Shown: positions 11,081-20,905 of the stretch, piece by piece | Layout: each line of letters starts with the position of its first letter | Numbering within the stretch: position 1 is the stretch's first letter | Source: Pseudeuparius sepicola | Taxonomy: Eukaryota; Arthropoda; Insecta; Coleoptera; Anthribidae | Assembly (NCBI GenBank): GCA_963920635.1 | Contig: OY987307.1 | Span: forward strand, 21,033,735 to 21,097,734 | DNA: 64,000 nt | Direction of reading: 5' to 3' | Made by a program: the position numbers and the translations under genes | The notes under the pieces: model-generated | Databases searched by the model: none | What the model saw: only the letters and a program-made list of their open reading frames with translations | Told to the model about the DNA's origin: nothing

Positions 11081-12677
11081 CAAGGGTGTTAATAAAGTAA
11101 GTCACAAAATTTCAAGGGAAGATTCCTGGGTCGATTCTAAGCAAAAAGTTCATATACATAGTTCCTTAAGGGCTTCCTGTTTAGGATACAGGGTGTTGAA
11201 ATTTCCAGAAAAATATAGAAAAGTTTGAATTTGTCTGTAAAAGAATCAATCGAACCCAAACTTGGTAGCCGCTAGGCCTAAATGGAATGCCATATTATAG
11301 TAGTATACTAGTCTTCTGCAGCTACCAGTGGCGTAGTTACAAGAGAACGACTTTACCTAATTTAGAACAAATTATTTTATAGTTTAAATTGATTCTATGA
11401 ATATAACAAGTGCCTTGATTGTTAGTAAAAGTTAATAATGGTTTACATGATTTCTAAAAATTAGACTTGACAATGTTGTGTCAACAAGAGGAGAATATGC
11501 CAACTGCCATATTAAGCAAATTTATTATATAGTAATTATTTCCACGAATTTAAGTAGTAGTGGTAAGTCAGTACCGATTTTGCAAAAAGCTGAATTATAG
11601 GCAAGCCCACTTAGCTTTCTACAGGTAATAACCGATGTAGATGTAGAATATTGGTTACAACAATTTTCAGTGGCGTGTTTCTAGCCAGGAAAGTACGCTT
11701 AATCTGGCCGTAAAAAAACTTTAGACTTATTTACAATTTGTCGCCATTGCACCTTGTTACCAGATTTCTCAATCAATTTGTATGGTGTATACTTGAACTT
11801 CATTCCCTTGTTTAATGTATCTACCCAAAGAATTTTCACAGCTTTTGGGATGGACTAACAAGATTAGTTCTAGTAGTTCTAATCATGTAGTTTTTCTCGG
11901 AGTTCACTAGTCCTTATATTTTTTGTAATTTTATTTCTCTCCCAAGGGTATCATTAATCATTACTTTGCTGCTATTATTTTCATGCCAGCGATTTTATTA
12001 ATAAACCTTCGATCAAAGGCACTTATAAAAAGATGCATTACCTTTAGCTGACACATCTGAGTGTCTGGAAATTGGAAAACTTAAAGGGATTCCAATGCAT
12101 ATGTTGCTAAGTCCACAAGAAACAGGTAAATCAGTTCAAAGATTATCAATATTTCTTGTTATTAGAATTATAATAAGGGTACTTGACTTTCTAAGATTTT
12201 TAGATAATATGTATAACTCAATTCATCATTCCAAGTCATTTTTGCTCTGTAACTGTAGTTTAAGTTGATGGCATTATGATGGGAAATATTTCGTCCCCTT
12301 TAGAACCTATGGCACTGACATGTCACATAAAACATGATGGCACTTGGAAATATAACCCTGCACAAGCCTCCTTGTGGCCTCCTTGGAGTCGACAGAAAAC
12401 AAACTTTCTCTTAAGGCTTCACTTTTCCTATGCGATAACTGTGACATGCTGGGTCCCCTTATTTTAAAGAGTCCCTGGACACTCTATTTAGGCCTAGCGA
12501 CTACCAAGTTTGGCTTCGATTGATTTATTTACTGAAAAGGTATTTTTCTAAAAATTTCAACACCCTGTATCTCAAACAGGAAGCACTGAAGGAACTAGGT
12601 TTACATGAACTTTTTTTCAAAAAATCTCCCAGGAATCTCCCCTTAAAATTTCGTGACGTACTTTATTAACACCCTGT
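11081..12677. mobile_element. 1.6-kb foldback, AGGGTGTTAATAAAGTA family, member 1
   Basis: The left arm GGGTGTTAATAAAGTAAGTC... (11085-11290) faces the right arm ...ACTTTATTAACACCCTG (12480-12677). Landmarks in both arms are CAAAATTTCAAGGG/CCTTAAAATTTCGTG, ATACAGGGTGTTGAAATTTC/GAAATTTCAACACCCTGTAT, and CCGCTAGGCCTAAAT/ATTTAGGCCTAGCG. The arms are about 200 bases and the interior of about 1.2 kb is non-coding by eye. Arm organisation and words such as AAAAAGTT-CATATA match the foldback at 28708-29707 and the half element ending at about 21633, which defines a family. Confidence 0.75.
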
Positions 12678-13034
12678 ATACATTGTAGGGTAAGGTGACC
12701 CAAGAGTACGCACTTTATATTTAAACTGAAATAAATCGACAACACAGATTTATTGGACACAGTATAAATTCCTTATTAAGAATATGTAATGTAAAGAAAT
12801 ATTTTTTTTATAATTATCAACACAAAAGAGATACTACATCTGTAATCTGTAAAAAAACATTTTGGGTACTCTTAGGAACGCGAGATCGAAAGAGTATCTA
12901 CGCATTGCTGGATTTAAGAGTATGCACTAAAAAAATCAAATAACATCATTATATTTCGTGACCCAAATTTGATTTTTAAAGTACAAAGTGGTTGGGATTC
13001 GGGGTCGTAAAAAAAGGCAGCATAAAATTAAATC

Positions 13035-13080
13035 ATCTCTTCACCAACGTTTCGACTGATATACAACCATCTTCAGGGTT
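13035..13080 (-). ncRNA. Hammerhead ribozyme-like core, minus-strand copy
   Basis: On the minus strand the order is CTGAAGA (plus positions 13070-13076), a 5-bp helix (GGTTG with CAGTC, two G-U pairs) closed by TATAT, then GAAAC (13049-13053). This matches the hammerhead core CUGANGA - stem II - GAAA. Stem III would have to be very short or form in trans, and no clear cleavage triplet is visible. Activity is therefore doubtful. Confidence 0.4.
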
Positions 13081-13534
13081 CTAAAATTTACAAGATACAT
13101 AGTAAAACGAGAAAATAAAAACATTATCAAAACAACAAAAGTTTGACAATTTAAAATGTAAGTAATAAGTTCAATAAAAACACAAATAGCCAAAAGACAA
13201 AAGACTTACCAAGATATTCTTTTACTTGTCACTATTAAACAATAATAATAGACAGGACTGAAGTAGATATTAAAGCTAGACAAACTAATCAAGTACATGA
13301 GTTTTATTTTATTATTTGTCTTGAAAGCGAAAAGCAATTGACTCTGAAACGTTCTACACATGAATGAGGATAAAAAGGGGAAAACCGCAAAAACAAACAA
13401 AAACACTAAAGCAGTGGGATAAAAAAAATTTTTTATGTAGTATACCTACAAGGCGTATACCATTCTGAAAATAATTCTTAATGTAAAAATTGAAAGATTA
13501 GCGTTTAGGTACTTTGTTTAACAGATTAAAATAT

Positions 13535-13585
13535 GCACCTGAAGATGGTTGTATATCAGCCGAAACGTTGGTGAAGAGATGATTT
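13535..13585 (+). ncRNA. Hammerhead ribozyme-like core, plus-strand copy
   Basis: CTGAAGA at 13539-13545 is followed by GGTTG-TATAT-CAGCC (a 5-bp stem II) and GAAAC at 13562-13566. Next comes the self-complementary AACGTT, which could allow stem III only as a dimer. It is the mirror of the copy at 13035-13080. Helix-preserving differences between the copies (CAGCC versus CAGTC) are compatible with, but do not prove, selection for pairing. Confidence 0.42.
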
Positions 13586-14889
13586 AATTTTATGCTGCCT
13601 TTTTTTACGACCCCGAATCCCAACCACTTTGTACTTTAAAAATCATTATATTATTCTTGACATAAGTCACATAATATAAAAACGCCATGTCTGAGGTAGT
13701 AGGTACGGTCTTTGTGCCACCATGCACCTCATGAATCACACTTAATCCATTCTGAAGTGCTCTAGTGATCCCTGCAGAGACGACAAAGAATATCGTCTTG
13801 AGATTTTCTAGTTTTTTCAGCAAGTGGCATAGACTTGTTTGTGCGCGCGTACTCTTTACGTGCGTACTCTTGCGGACATGTTAGCGATGAGTGAATAATC
13901 TATTTAACTAAAGGGGCGGCGGTGTCCGAGTGGGTCTTTCGATTGGACCCACGCTTTGGCACCGTACGTCGTGGGTTCGAGTCCCACCACGGTAGGTGCC
14001 ATGGGTGTTGTGTTTGTCTTTAGGTTTAATTTAGGATATTAGGATCAGGTTAAGCATATACAAAAAATATATAGACCGGGAGATAGTGACAGATTTTTGG
14101 ACGTGATTTTACTCAGTATGCCTTGGGGCATTATGTGGCACATATTCTCACAATAATAAGGAATGAATCAGAGAGTCATCCTGGGTTCTTCATGTGAAAA
14201 ACTGAGTTTTCAATTATTCAAAAAATATTAGTTTTGATATGATTTTATACAGGCTGCCATGTGTTTTATAATGAAGTTCAAAATAAAAAATTCCTCGGAA
14301 AACCATAGGCATACCGTTAGGGTGGGTCCAAAGGGCTATTATTGCCACGTGATCTTGTATTTTAATAATTAATTTTTTCACGTTTCTGAACAGGCTGCCA
14401 ATGAGAAGTAGGGGAGAGCGGTGACGGTTGTAACGGGTGTCGTTTGTAACATTCGACCTATCACCGCCATCTATGTAGCTACGCGCAAACAACATGGATG
14501 GGTCATGCGCGTTGAGCCAGCAGCCATATTAGTGGCCAGATGTTTACGAAACTCGACAGTGAACGTACGTGACGGGTAAAAACATAGTTTTGGACGCATT
14601 AAGTAAGTTTCAATTTTTATCTTCTTTGGTAAGTAGTTCCTATAGCATTTATTTTATGTGTAATCAAATTATACCAAAAAAATCAGCGTCATTTTGACTA
14701 GGGAATCAAGTATTTAGAACGCTTAAAGTTGAAGGTTACATAGTTTTCTGATGCACCCACGGGAAGTCTGTAGGTTGGTGTCGGTTGTAACATAAAGAGA
14801 AGTAGCGGTTGTAACATGTTACAACCGACACTAACACAAAATGTTACACCAATGTTTACAAATATTTTTGTTTTAGGCTATTTGTAAAC

Positions 14890-14977
14890 ATGAAACCAAT
14901 GCAGAGAAAAACTAATAGGGGTAATGTTCCTCAAGAAGTTTATGAAGAAGCTGCAAATAAAGTTATAAATGACAATA
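14890..14977 (+). pseudogene. Pogo-type transposase, N-terminal fragment
   Basis: Starting at the ATG at 14890, the protein begins with the basic stretch MQRKTNRGNVPQEVYEEAAN (residues 4-23) and continues KVINDNI before reading into a MITE at 14980. Family knowledge: pogo/Tigger-like transposases commonly begin with a short KRKTxRG-type segment leading into a pipsqueak-type helix-turn-helix whose first helix has this EEAxxxV pattern. The recognition helix, the CENP-B-type domain and the DDE catalytic core are absent, both because the MITE interrupts the frame and because P1 is internally deleted beyond it. The protein would not function. Confidence 0.6.
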
Positions 14978-14979
14978 TA

Positions 14980-15855
14980 AATTTTGAGTTTTTTTCGATG
15001 ACCACTTGGGGATCTCGGAAACTAGCAGAGCCAGAACAAAGGTTAAATGGGGAAAGAATTGCAGTTTTGAATGCTCAACCTAATGCCCCTTTTGGATTTT
15101 TAAAAAAATTCCTGGCTCACTAGATATTTTGAAAAGAGTGATTTTTTGCGGTTTCATCAGATCTCCGTAGCTCCGTTATTTATGATTGATTATACAGAAA
15201 AACTGTAGAGAAAAAAATTATAGATAATTTTGGGCTTAATAAGATAATCTAATCCAATTTTTTATGTTGTTTGTGATTTTTGAGATATGGCATAAACTTG
15301 TGCTTTTTTTAAATGTAAATCATAGTTGACTGTGGCCTTATCAAATCGGCCATTTTTTGAGCTTTCCAAAGATATAATACTCGGCATAGTTATTATAGAA
15401 AATAAAAGAGCTATGGCTAATTTTCTGATTTGTTTTTTTTTTTAATTTTCACACAGTCAGCCAAGGAATATTTTCAAAATGACGTTCTGTTTTATAATAA
15501 GACATACATACTTTTATTTTTTATAATAACTATGCCAATTATTATATCTTTGGAAAGCTCATTTTACATTTAAAAAAACACAAGTTTATGTCATATCTCA
15601 AAAATCCCAAAAATTATCTACAATTTTTGTCTCTACACTTTTTCTGTATAATCAGAAATAACGGAGCTAGAGATCTGATGAAATAGCAAAAAATCACTCT
15701 TTTCAAAATATCTAGTGAGCCATGAACTTTTTTAAAAATCCAAAAAAGGCATTAGATTTAGCATTCAAAACTGCAATTCTTTCCCCATTTAACCTTTGTT
15801 TTAGCTCTGCTAGTTTCCGAGATCCCCATAGTGGTCATCGAAAAAACTCACCCTG
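14980..15855. mobile_element. Palindromic MITE, TTTTTTTCGATG family, copy A
   Basis: Inverted arms run from GAGTTTTTTTCGATGACCAC (about 14986) to GTGGTCATCGAAAAAACTC (15832-15850), with TA at 14978-14979 and 15856-15857. The right terminus CACCCTG is intact. The left equivalent has changed from CAGGGTG to AAATTTTG. The arms are about 430 bases and the centre is near 15440. Copy B (26799-31722) is the same family and retains a mariner transposase end in the middle, so copy A is a shorter derivative. The 77-codon frame starting at 14890 runs into this MITE, and its later part is MITE sequence. Confidence 0.85.
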
Positions 15856-16942
15856 TATAATGTTCGGACTAATAATAATTATTTAAATAAACATTATTCA
15901 CGATTTAGAAGTTTCATTTAGGGATTTCTTGCTTATATTTATGTCTGTTACAATCGACACCTACACGTGTTACAACTGACACCCGTTAGGTGTCGATTGT
16001 AACACTTGTCAAACGTAGCCTTTTCTTGTGGTAGAAAAAAAAATCATATATATTTTTAAAACTTCAAAAATACCAAGCGACTTCTAACATTACACAGCAT
16101 TCCTGAAAGCTGAATCATCCATCTAAGACTTAACACTAGGGCTACAAAAAAATCAAACCTAATTTCTGTTACAACCGTCACCGCTCTCCCCTATGCAAGT
16201 TCTTATTATGAAAATGCTGAAAAAAGGATGGCATACCTTTCGCGCATGTCCAAGTACTGTTTAAATTGAATGTTATTTAATCATTTAAACGAGTTATTCG
16301 ATGTAAAGTGTACTTGGACATGCGCAAACGGTATGCCATCTTTTATTCAGCAGTTTCATAACAAGAACTTGCATACTTCTCATTGGCAGCCTGTTCAGAA
16401 ACGTGGAAAAATTAATTATTAAAATACAAGATCACGTGGCAATAATAGCCCCTTGGACCCACCCTAACGGTATGCCTATGGTTTTCCGATGAATTTTCTA
16501 TTTTGAACTTCATTATAAAACACATGGCAGCCTGTATAAAATCATATCAAAACGCATATTTTTCGAATAATTGAAAACTCAGTTTTTCACATGAAGGACC
16601 CAGGATGACTCTCTGATTCATACCTTATTATTGTGAGAATATGTGCCACATAATGCCGTTTGCAAGGCATACTGAGTAAAATCACGTCCAAAAATCTGTC
16701 ACTATCTCCCGGTCCAATAGGCTGGTATGGGATGGTTACGAGCCAGATTAACCCTGCCAGCCGCTCGAAGGAGGGATAAATAGGCCCTCGGACCTGGGGA
16801 ATGGCCAAGCAGCCCCCTTGAAGCAGCCCAACCCATAAAAAAGTATTTAACTAAAACAGGCAACCATAATTACACATCATATGCTGTGCGAAACATGCCT
16901 ATCTAAAGCCTTTTTAAGATGCACGCACAGTCGAACAATAAA

Positions 16943-18407
16943 AACTCCTGGACAAAATTAACGCAACATCATAAATGTGCCACTTATTTGATGCTATTTT
17001 TTTTCTGAAATTATGATCCGATTTGAATGATTTTTTTTTGCATTGTAGGTTGGTTCCTTGACAATGTCATAGTTTTCGCTGTTTATGATAAAAAGTTCAT
17101 TTTCGATTTATACCGGGTGTAACAAAAATGTTATGTTTTTTTCCGAAAATTCGTATCACCCTGTGGAGTATACTAGCAACCGAAACATATAGCAGTTGAC
17201 ATTAGACGGTAGGTCCATCTTTCTTCAACATTTTCTTTTTTGGTTTACTTCATTATCTCTGTTATTAAAGGAGATACACTGTTTTATATCGTAACATGTT
17301 TTTATAGACTTTATTATTCAACACAGTCATTGTTGAATGTTTTCAAGTAGGCTATGGAACTTTTCTGACATTTCAAGCGATGTGTCAACAGATGTTGTGT
17401 TTTAAAGTTACAAAGGTCAAATAAAATTCGCCATACCGATAAAAACTGTTCGGAAACTGCTTATTAAATGTTCGTTTCATATGCCCAGTTGCCTGACGAG
17501 TATTTTAAAATTGAAAAATGAATCGACCAAAAAATTTATCGGCAGAAGAAGCAGTAAGAGCTTTGGTGGATGAAGGCTATTCGATGTGTCATGTTGCTAA
17601 TGTGATAGGAAGACATCGTTCGACTATAAGTCGAACGATTGAACGAGACAGGATCTTACTCTCGAAGGTCAGGCCAAGGGCGAAACCGATGTACCGATCC
17701 AAGGGATGATCGTTTTATTAGGCAAACTGCTCTAAGAAATAGGAATATCACTAGTACTAGGCTAAAAAGTGAGCTTAGAACTGCTCGCCATCATACAATA
17801 TCGTCTCGAACAATCAGAAGACGTTTAAATGAGGCTGGTTTAAACGACAGAATAGTCGGGCAACTGGGCATATGAAACGAACGTTTAATAAGCAGTTTCT
17901 GAACAGTTTTTATCGGTATGGCGAATTTTATTTGGCCTTTGTAACTTTAAAACACAACATCTGTTGACACATCGCTTGAAATGTCAGAAAAGTTCCATAG
18001 CCTACTTGAAAACATTCAACAATGACTGTGTTGAATAATAAAGTCTATAAAAACATGTTACGATATAAAACAGTGTATCTCCTTTAATAACAGAGATAAT
18101 GAAGTAAAACAAAAAAGAAAATGTTGAAGAAAGATGGACCTACCGTCTAATGTCAACTGCTTTATGTTTCGGTTGCTAGTATACTCCACAGGGTGATACG
18201 AATTTTCGGAAAAAAAACATAACATTTTTGTTACACCCGGTATAAATCGAAAATAAACTTTTTATCATAAACAGCGAAAACTATGACATTGTCAAGGAAC
18301 CAACCTACAATGCAAAAAAATCATTCAAATCGGATCATAAATTCGGAAAAAAATAGTATCAAATAAGTGGCACATTTATGATGTTGCGTTAATTTTGTCC
18401 AGGAGTT
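16943..18407 (+). mobile_element. Long-TIR Tc1-like element, deleted, copy 1
   Basis: The ends are TA-(AA)AACTCCTGGACAAAATTAA at 16941 and TTAATTTTGTCCAGGAGTT-TA at 18409. Terminal repeats are unusually long, about 560 bases (16943-17505 and 17855-18407), and highly similar. The centre keeps only the start of a transposase gene, which runs straight into the right arm. A second copy (37195-38523) shares the same central join. Confidence 0.9.
17518..17875 (+). pseudogene. Tc1-like transposase, DNA-binding N-terminus only
   Basis: The ATG at 17518 opens MNRPKNLSAEEAVRALVDEG. A helix-turn-helix follows (residues about 10-45, with VANVIGRHRSTISRT as the second and third helices), typical of Tc1-like transposases. 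A frameshift near 17640 moves to the next frame, where SGQGRNR, FIRQTALRNR and ISSRTIRRRLNEAGL form the second DNA-binding half (linker GRPR-like motif and second helix-turn-helix). Coding ends at about 17860, where the right terminal repeat begins, so the whole DDE catalytic domain is absent. The product could bind DNA at most if the frame were intact. Confidence 0.8.
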
Positions 18408-18679
18408 TAGTTAAACATTCACAGGGTAAGATACTCCTTTTAGCAAAGATGCCAAAATTTTTAAAATTATGTATAGAATTGGTTAATTGCCTGCAATTCG
18501 TCGAATCTTTTACGCACGCGACTATAATCAAAACTTGTTGTCAACTGAAGGCTTCTACACTGAATAGCGACCTCTGTTCGAAAAGCATTGGAACTAATAA
18601 AAAATGCCAGTGCGTACTCGTAGGGGCTGCGTACTCTTAGGAATGTAAGGTACTCTAACCCTATACCCGTTGAAAAAAT

Positions 18680-19060
18680 TACCGACATTGAAAAGAAAAA
18701 AAACAAAAGATTTTTGTCAAATAAAAGACCCGAACAAATCCGCGAAACATATCCGTCCCATCGTTATCCTGTTCCCCCTACTCCTGTCGTCGTTTTTTCC
18801 GCATCCGCCCTTCCGCAAAACGCCCACCCCTGCCTCAATAACAACGCCATCATCGCGGCTGGAAAAACGCGACCCTCGCCGCCGTCTCGTCTCGCATGAC
18901 GGGCCGGTATCGCGATACACCCCCCCCCCCGGCCGCCCCCCCCCACCTCTCACCCCCCCGCTGCACTTCCCATTCAGCGACCGAGGGGCACGCGTGTCAG
19001 GGGGAGGATGTGTGTTGTAAGCGACGAGCGCCGTTTAGAAGACGTCGAAACCACCGGGGA
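18680..19060. other. GC-rich island 1 with poly-C tracts
   Basis: A sharp GC-rich patch with CpG-rich words and long C runs (18918-18955). Overlapping open frames exist on both strands but are proline/glycine low-complexity and mutually exclusive. No transposon structure was seen. It could be a promoter region, an untranslated exon or conserved regulatory DNA. Confidence 0.4.
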
Positions 19061-19514
19061 TATAAAGTGGATTAATTAAGTGAGATGCAGATTTTTTCCT
19101 GTTCGGAAACATCGTCATGATAGTGCACTTCGATTGTATTTACGTTCTCTATATTCTATAAACCTCCACCATTGTTTCGTCCCCAAGTAACATTTTAGAT
19201 TACCTTTAGTAACTGTTAGTTTTATAACAGCTGTGTAACAGTAATAAAAGCAACTAACGGTTTCTAAGGTTTTATAAACGTCTTCTAGATGACCGCGGTT
19301 CCTGATATGTTTATAATAAGGTCACAATCCTATTGTTTGTGTTTGTAACCTTTTTAATAAAACATCGAGTTTCTTTTTCCAAAAGTTTTATAACCGAGTT
19401 ATATAATGGTCTTGGAAACTACTTTATAAAACCTGTAGGGCTAGGTTTTATAGAGGTAACTCTAAACACCTTTTTGTTCTTTCTGCGAAATTAAGAGACT
19501 AGTATATAACTTTT
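19061..19514. other. AT-rich interval with repeated TTTTATAA words
   Basis: Many GTTTTATAAA/TTTATAAC words are spread over 19200-19450. A CCAAGTAACATTTTA word at about 19184 recurs at about 41330, beside another TTTTATAA-rich region, which suggests remnants of one repeat family. No coding signal. Confidence 0.3.
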
Positions 19515-19822
19515 GAGGATTGTGCCTTTTTGTGAGGGATTAAGTACTCCTTGGATCATAGGTTGCCATGAAGACAAATTAATGTCAAATTATAGTAAAA
19601 ATTATTGACAGTTTGCAAGTATATTCACGCTTTGAAAAACAAAGTGGGCTATTTTAAAATTTCGGAGAAATGAAGAAGGGAAATTGAGAGAAATGAGAAA
19701 ATTTTAATATTAACATATGGTTAATAAACTTCGTCAGATTTATTGTTTGAAATTCAATTTTTATTGAAAACGACGATAACATTTAGAAAAAGGATATACG
19801 TATTATGCTTCTATTATACGTA

Positions 19823-20021
19823 TTAAAAATGCTTCACTTGGCCTCCATCTTGCTCAACGCATTTATTGATAATATTTGCTACTAACTTTCTGTTTATCGA
19901 GTCAACGATAAAATTGCTGTGTTCAGTGTTTAATATGTGGATTTCTTCCCGAAGTCTACCTTTCAGTGTTTCTACATTTTCCGGCCCGTCATAATAAATT
20001 TTGTTTTTTAAATAACCCCAC

Positions 20022-20025
<4 letters not shown>
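19823..20025 (-). pseudogene. Mariner-like transposase, C-terminal fragment
   Basis: The minus strand begins LWGYLKNKIYYDGPENVETL, followed by K-x-R-x-REEI and an ending DGGQVKHF. The LWGYLK motif just after the third catalytic Asp, followed by ELK/RI-type helices and a terminal GG-x-F/H-x-H/E, is the usual C-terminus of IS630/mariner-like transposases (compare the fuller copy at 38903-39967). The upstream catalytic Asp motifs are absent because the frame runs into the TA repeat at 20028-20092. The stop at 19823 is likely the authentic stop. Non-functional. Confidence 0.7.

Positions 20026-20027
<2 letters not shown>

Positions 20028-20093
<66 letters not shown>
20028..20093. repeat. (TA)n microsatellite
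   Basis: About 65 bases of nearly pure TA dinucleotide with a single TTTA interruption, sitting exactly between the mariner fragment and the right foldback arm. Confidence 0.95.
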
Positions 20094-20095
<2 letters not shown>

Positions 20096-20566
20096 TTTTT
20101 CTAAATGTTATTGTCGTTTTCAATAAAAATTAAATTTCAAACGATAAATCTGACGAAGTTTATTAGCTATGTTACTATTTAGAATTTCTCATTTCTCTCA
20201 ATTTTCCTTCTTCATTTTTCTCTAAAATCTTAAAATAAGCCCATTTTGTTGTCCAAAAAAAACTGTCGGTAATTATTACTATAATTTGGCATTTGTCTTC
20301 CATGACAACCTGTGACCCAAGGAGTACCTAATCCCTCACAAATAAGGCTCAGTTCTGAACGAAGAGTTGGAGCGAACATTATAACATAGGTATATACTTC
20401 GTTGTAATCGGAAAAATGCGTAGAATTCAATAATTAAAAAATATACAAAGTGTTCCATTTAAAAAAAAACATAAGTTAAGTCTGCTACGGCTTTCTAGAA
20501 CACACTGTATAAGGTCCAATAGCATCACAAAAGACTTTGTATTAGTATCTAAAACTTTTGCAAAAA

Positions 20567-20905
20567 AACTTTTTTCTACAAGCGTGCGGAAAAGTACACT
20601 ATTCCGCACGCATTTTAGTTTAGAAAGTATTACTTTTCCGCACTAGTGCGGAAAAGCACTTTTCCGCACTACTTTTCCGCACTAGTGTGGAAAAGTGACA
20701 CTTTCTAAACTAAAATAATAAAATAAAAAATAAAAAAGTATACACTTGTAGAAAAAATAGTGTTCCTAACTCTTGGAGAAAGTGTCTTTTCCACACTCGA
20801 TTTCTTGGCTGAACTCCGCTACGCGTCGTTCAGCCAACTGCAATCGCATAGGGAAAAGTGGCACTTTCCGCACTTGTTATGAAATATACTATTTTCTAAC
20901 CTCAA
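20567..20905. repeat. Cluster of TTTTCCGCACT hairpins
   Basis: Several nested inverted repeats. CGTGCGGAAAAG faces ATTCCGCACG (20582-20609). TAGTTTAGAAAGT at 20614 faces ACTTTCTAAACTA ending near 20714 and encloses CTTTTCCGCACTAGTGCGGAAAAG. GGCTGAAC and GTTCAGCC (20811-20842) form another hairpin, followed by a last GGCACTTTCCGCAC. The short word ACTTTTCCGCACT is present about six times. No coding. It is likely a non-autonomous element whose subterminal repeats are transposase sites. Confidence 0.6.

Larger units (their letters stand above)
12972..13645. mobile_element. Inverted-repeat element with hammerhead-like arms
   Basis: Arms of about 105 bases (12975-13080 and 13535-13640) are near-perfect reverse complements. 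They run from TTTAAAGTACAAAGTGGTTG at the outside to the hammerhead-like core at the inside. The 450-base interior is AT-rich and shows no coding signal on either strand. Family knowledge: Penelope-like retroelements and retrozymes carry hammerhead ribozymes in their terminal repeats, which makes a Penelope-type origin plausible but unproven. Confidence 0.6.
14411..16191 (+). mobile_element. Pogo-like element P1 inserted in a foldback arm
   Basis: The terminal repeats are GGGGAGAGCGGTGACGGTTG and its complement CAACCGTCACCGCTCTCCCC, with TA duplicated at 14409-14410 and 16192-16193. The opposite foldback arm (ACTTGCATACTTCTCATTGG, about 16366) preserves the unoccupied site, which fixes both ends to the base. 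The motif GTGTCGGTTGTAACA is repeated in both orientations near the ends (14427, 14445, 14775-14830, 15945-16010). It carries the N-terminus of a pogo-type transposase and a MITE; most of the gene is missing. Confidence 0.85.
14073..16714. mobile_element. Foldback element inside the SINE (host of P1)
   Basis: The left arm 14073-14410 (GACCGGGAGATAGTGACAG...) faces the right arm about 16370-16714 (...CTGTCACTATCTCCCGGTC). Near the middle, GCAAGTTCTTATTATGAAA (16194) faces TTTCATAACAAGAACTTGC (about 16352), and the loop is near 16280. Without the P1 insertion the element is a palindrome of about 860 bases. A related terminus (CTGTCACTATCTGACGGTCT) occurs alone near 49743. Confidence 0.85.
13913..16843 (+). 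mobile_element. tRNA-headed SINE split by a 2.6-kb foldback
   Basis: The SINE starts GGGGCGGCGG at 13913. It has a tRNA-like head with an A box (TGTCCGAGTGGG, 13923) and a perfect B box (GGTTCGAGTCC, 13974). It is cut at about 14072, resumes at about 16715 and ends in AACCCATAAAAAAG at 16843. A 12-base target duplication, TATTTAACTAAA, flanks it exactly (13901-13912 and 16844-16855), which proves that both pieces belong to one retroposed unit of about 290 bases. It is non-coding. Transcription would be by RNA polymerase III and mobilisation by a LINE enzyme in trans. Confidence 0.85.
12688..18661. mobile_element. Pogo-like element P3, copy 1 (heavily interrupted)
   Basis: The ends are TA-GGGTAAGGTGACCCAAGAG-TACGCAC at 12686 and GTACTCTTAGGAATG...CTAACCC-TA at 18663, with TA at both edges. 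The subterminal word (G)TGCGTACTCTT recurs near both ends in both orientations (12711, about 13848, 13861, 18610, 18629), as in copy 2 (28087-30497). Copy 2 keeps the zinc-finger C-terminus of a pogo-type transposase, hence the assignment. No transposase is visible in copy 1. About 5 kb of its 6 kb are later insertions: an inverted repeat at 12972-13645, a SINE plus its contents at 13913-16843, and a Tc1-like element at 16943-18407. Confidence 0.65.
19515..20355 (-). mobile_element. Foldback element enclosing a mariner transposase end
   Basis: The left arm (TTGTGAGGGATTAAGTACTC at 19530 through AACATTTAGAAAAAGGATAT at 19778) faces the right arm (ATATCCTTTTTCTAAATGTT at 20090 through GAGTACCTAATCCCTCACAA at about 20322). 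The arms are about 270 bases. Between them lie a minus-strand mariner transposase C-terminus and a TA microsatellite that directly abuts the right arm. Confidence 0.75.
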
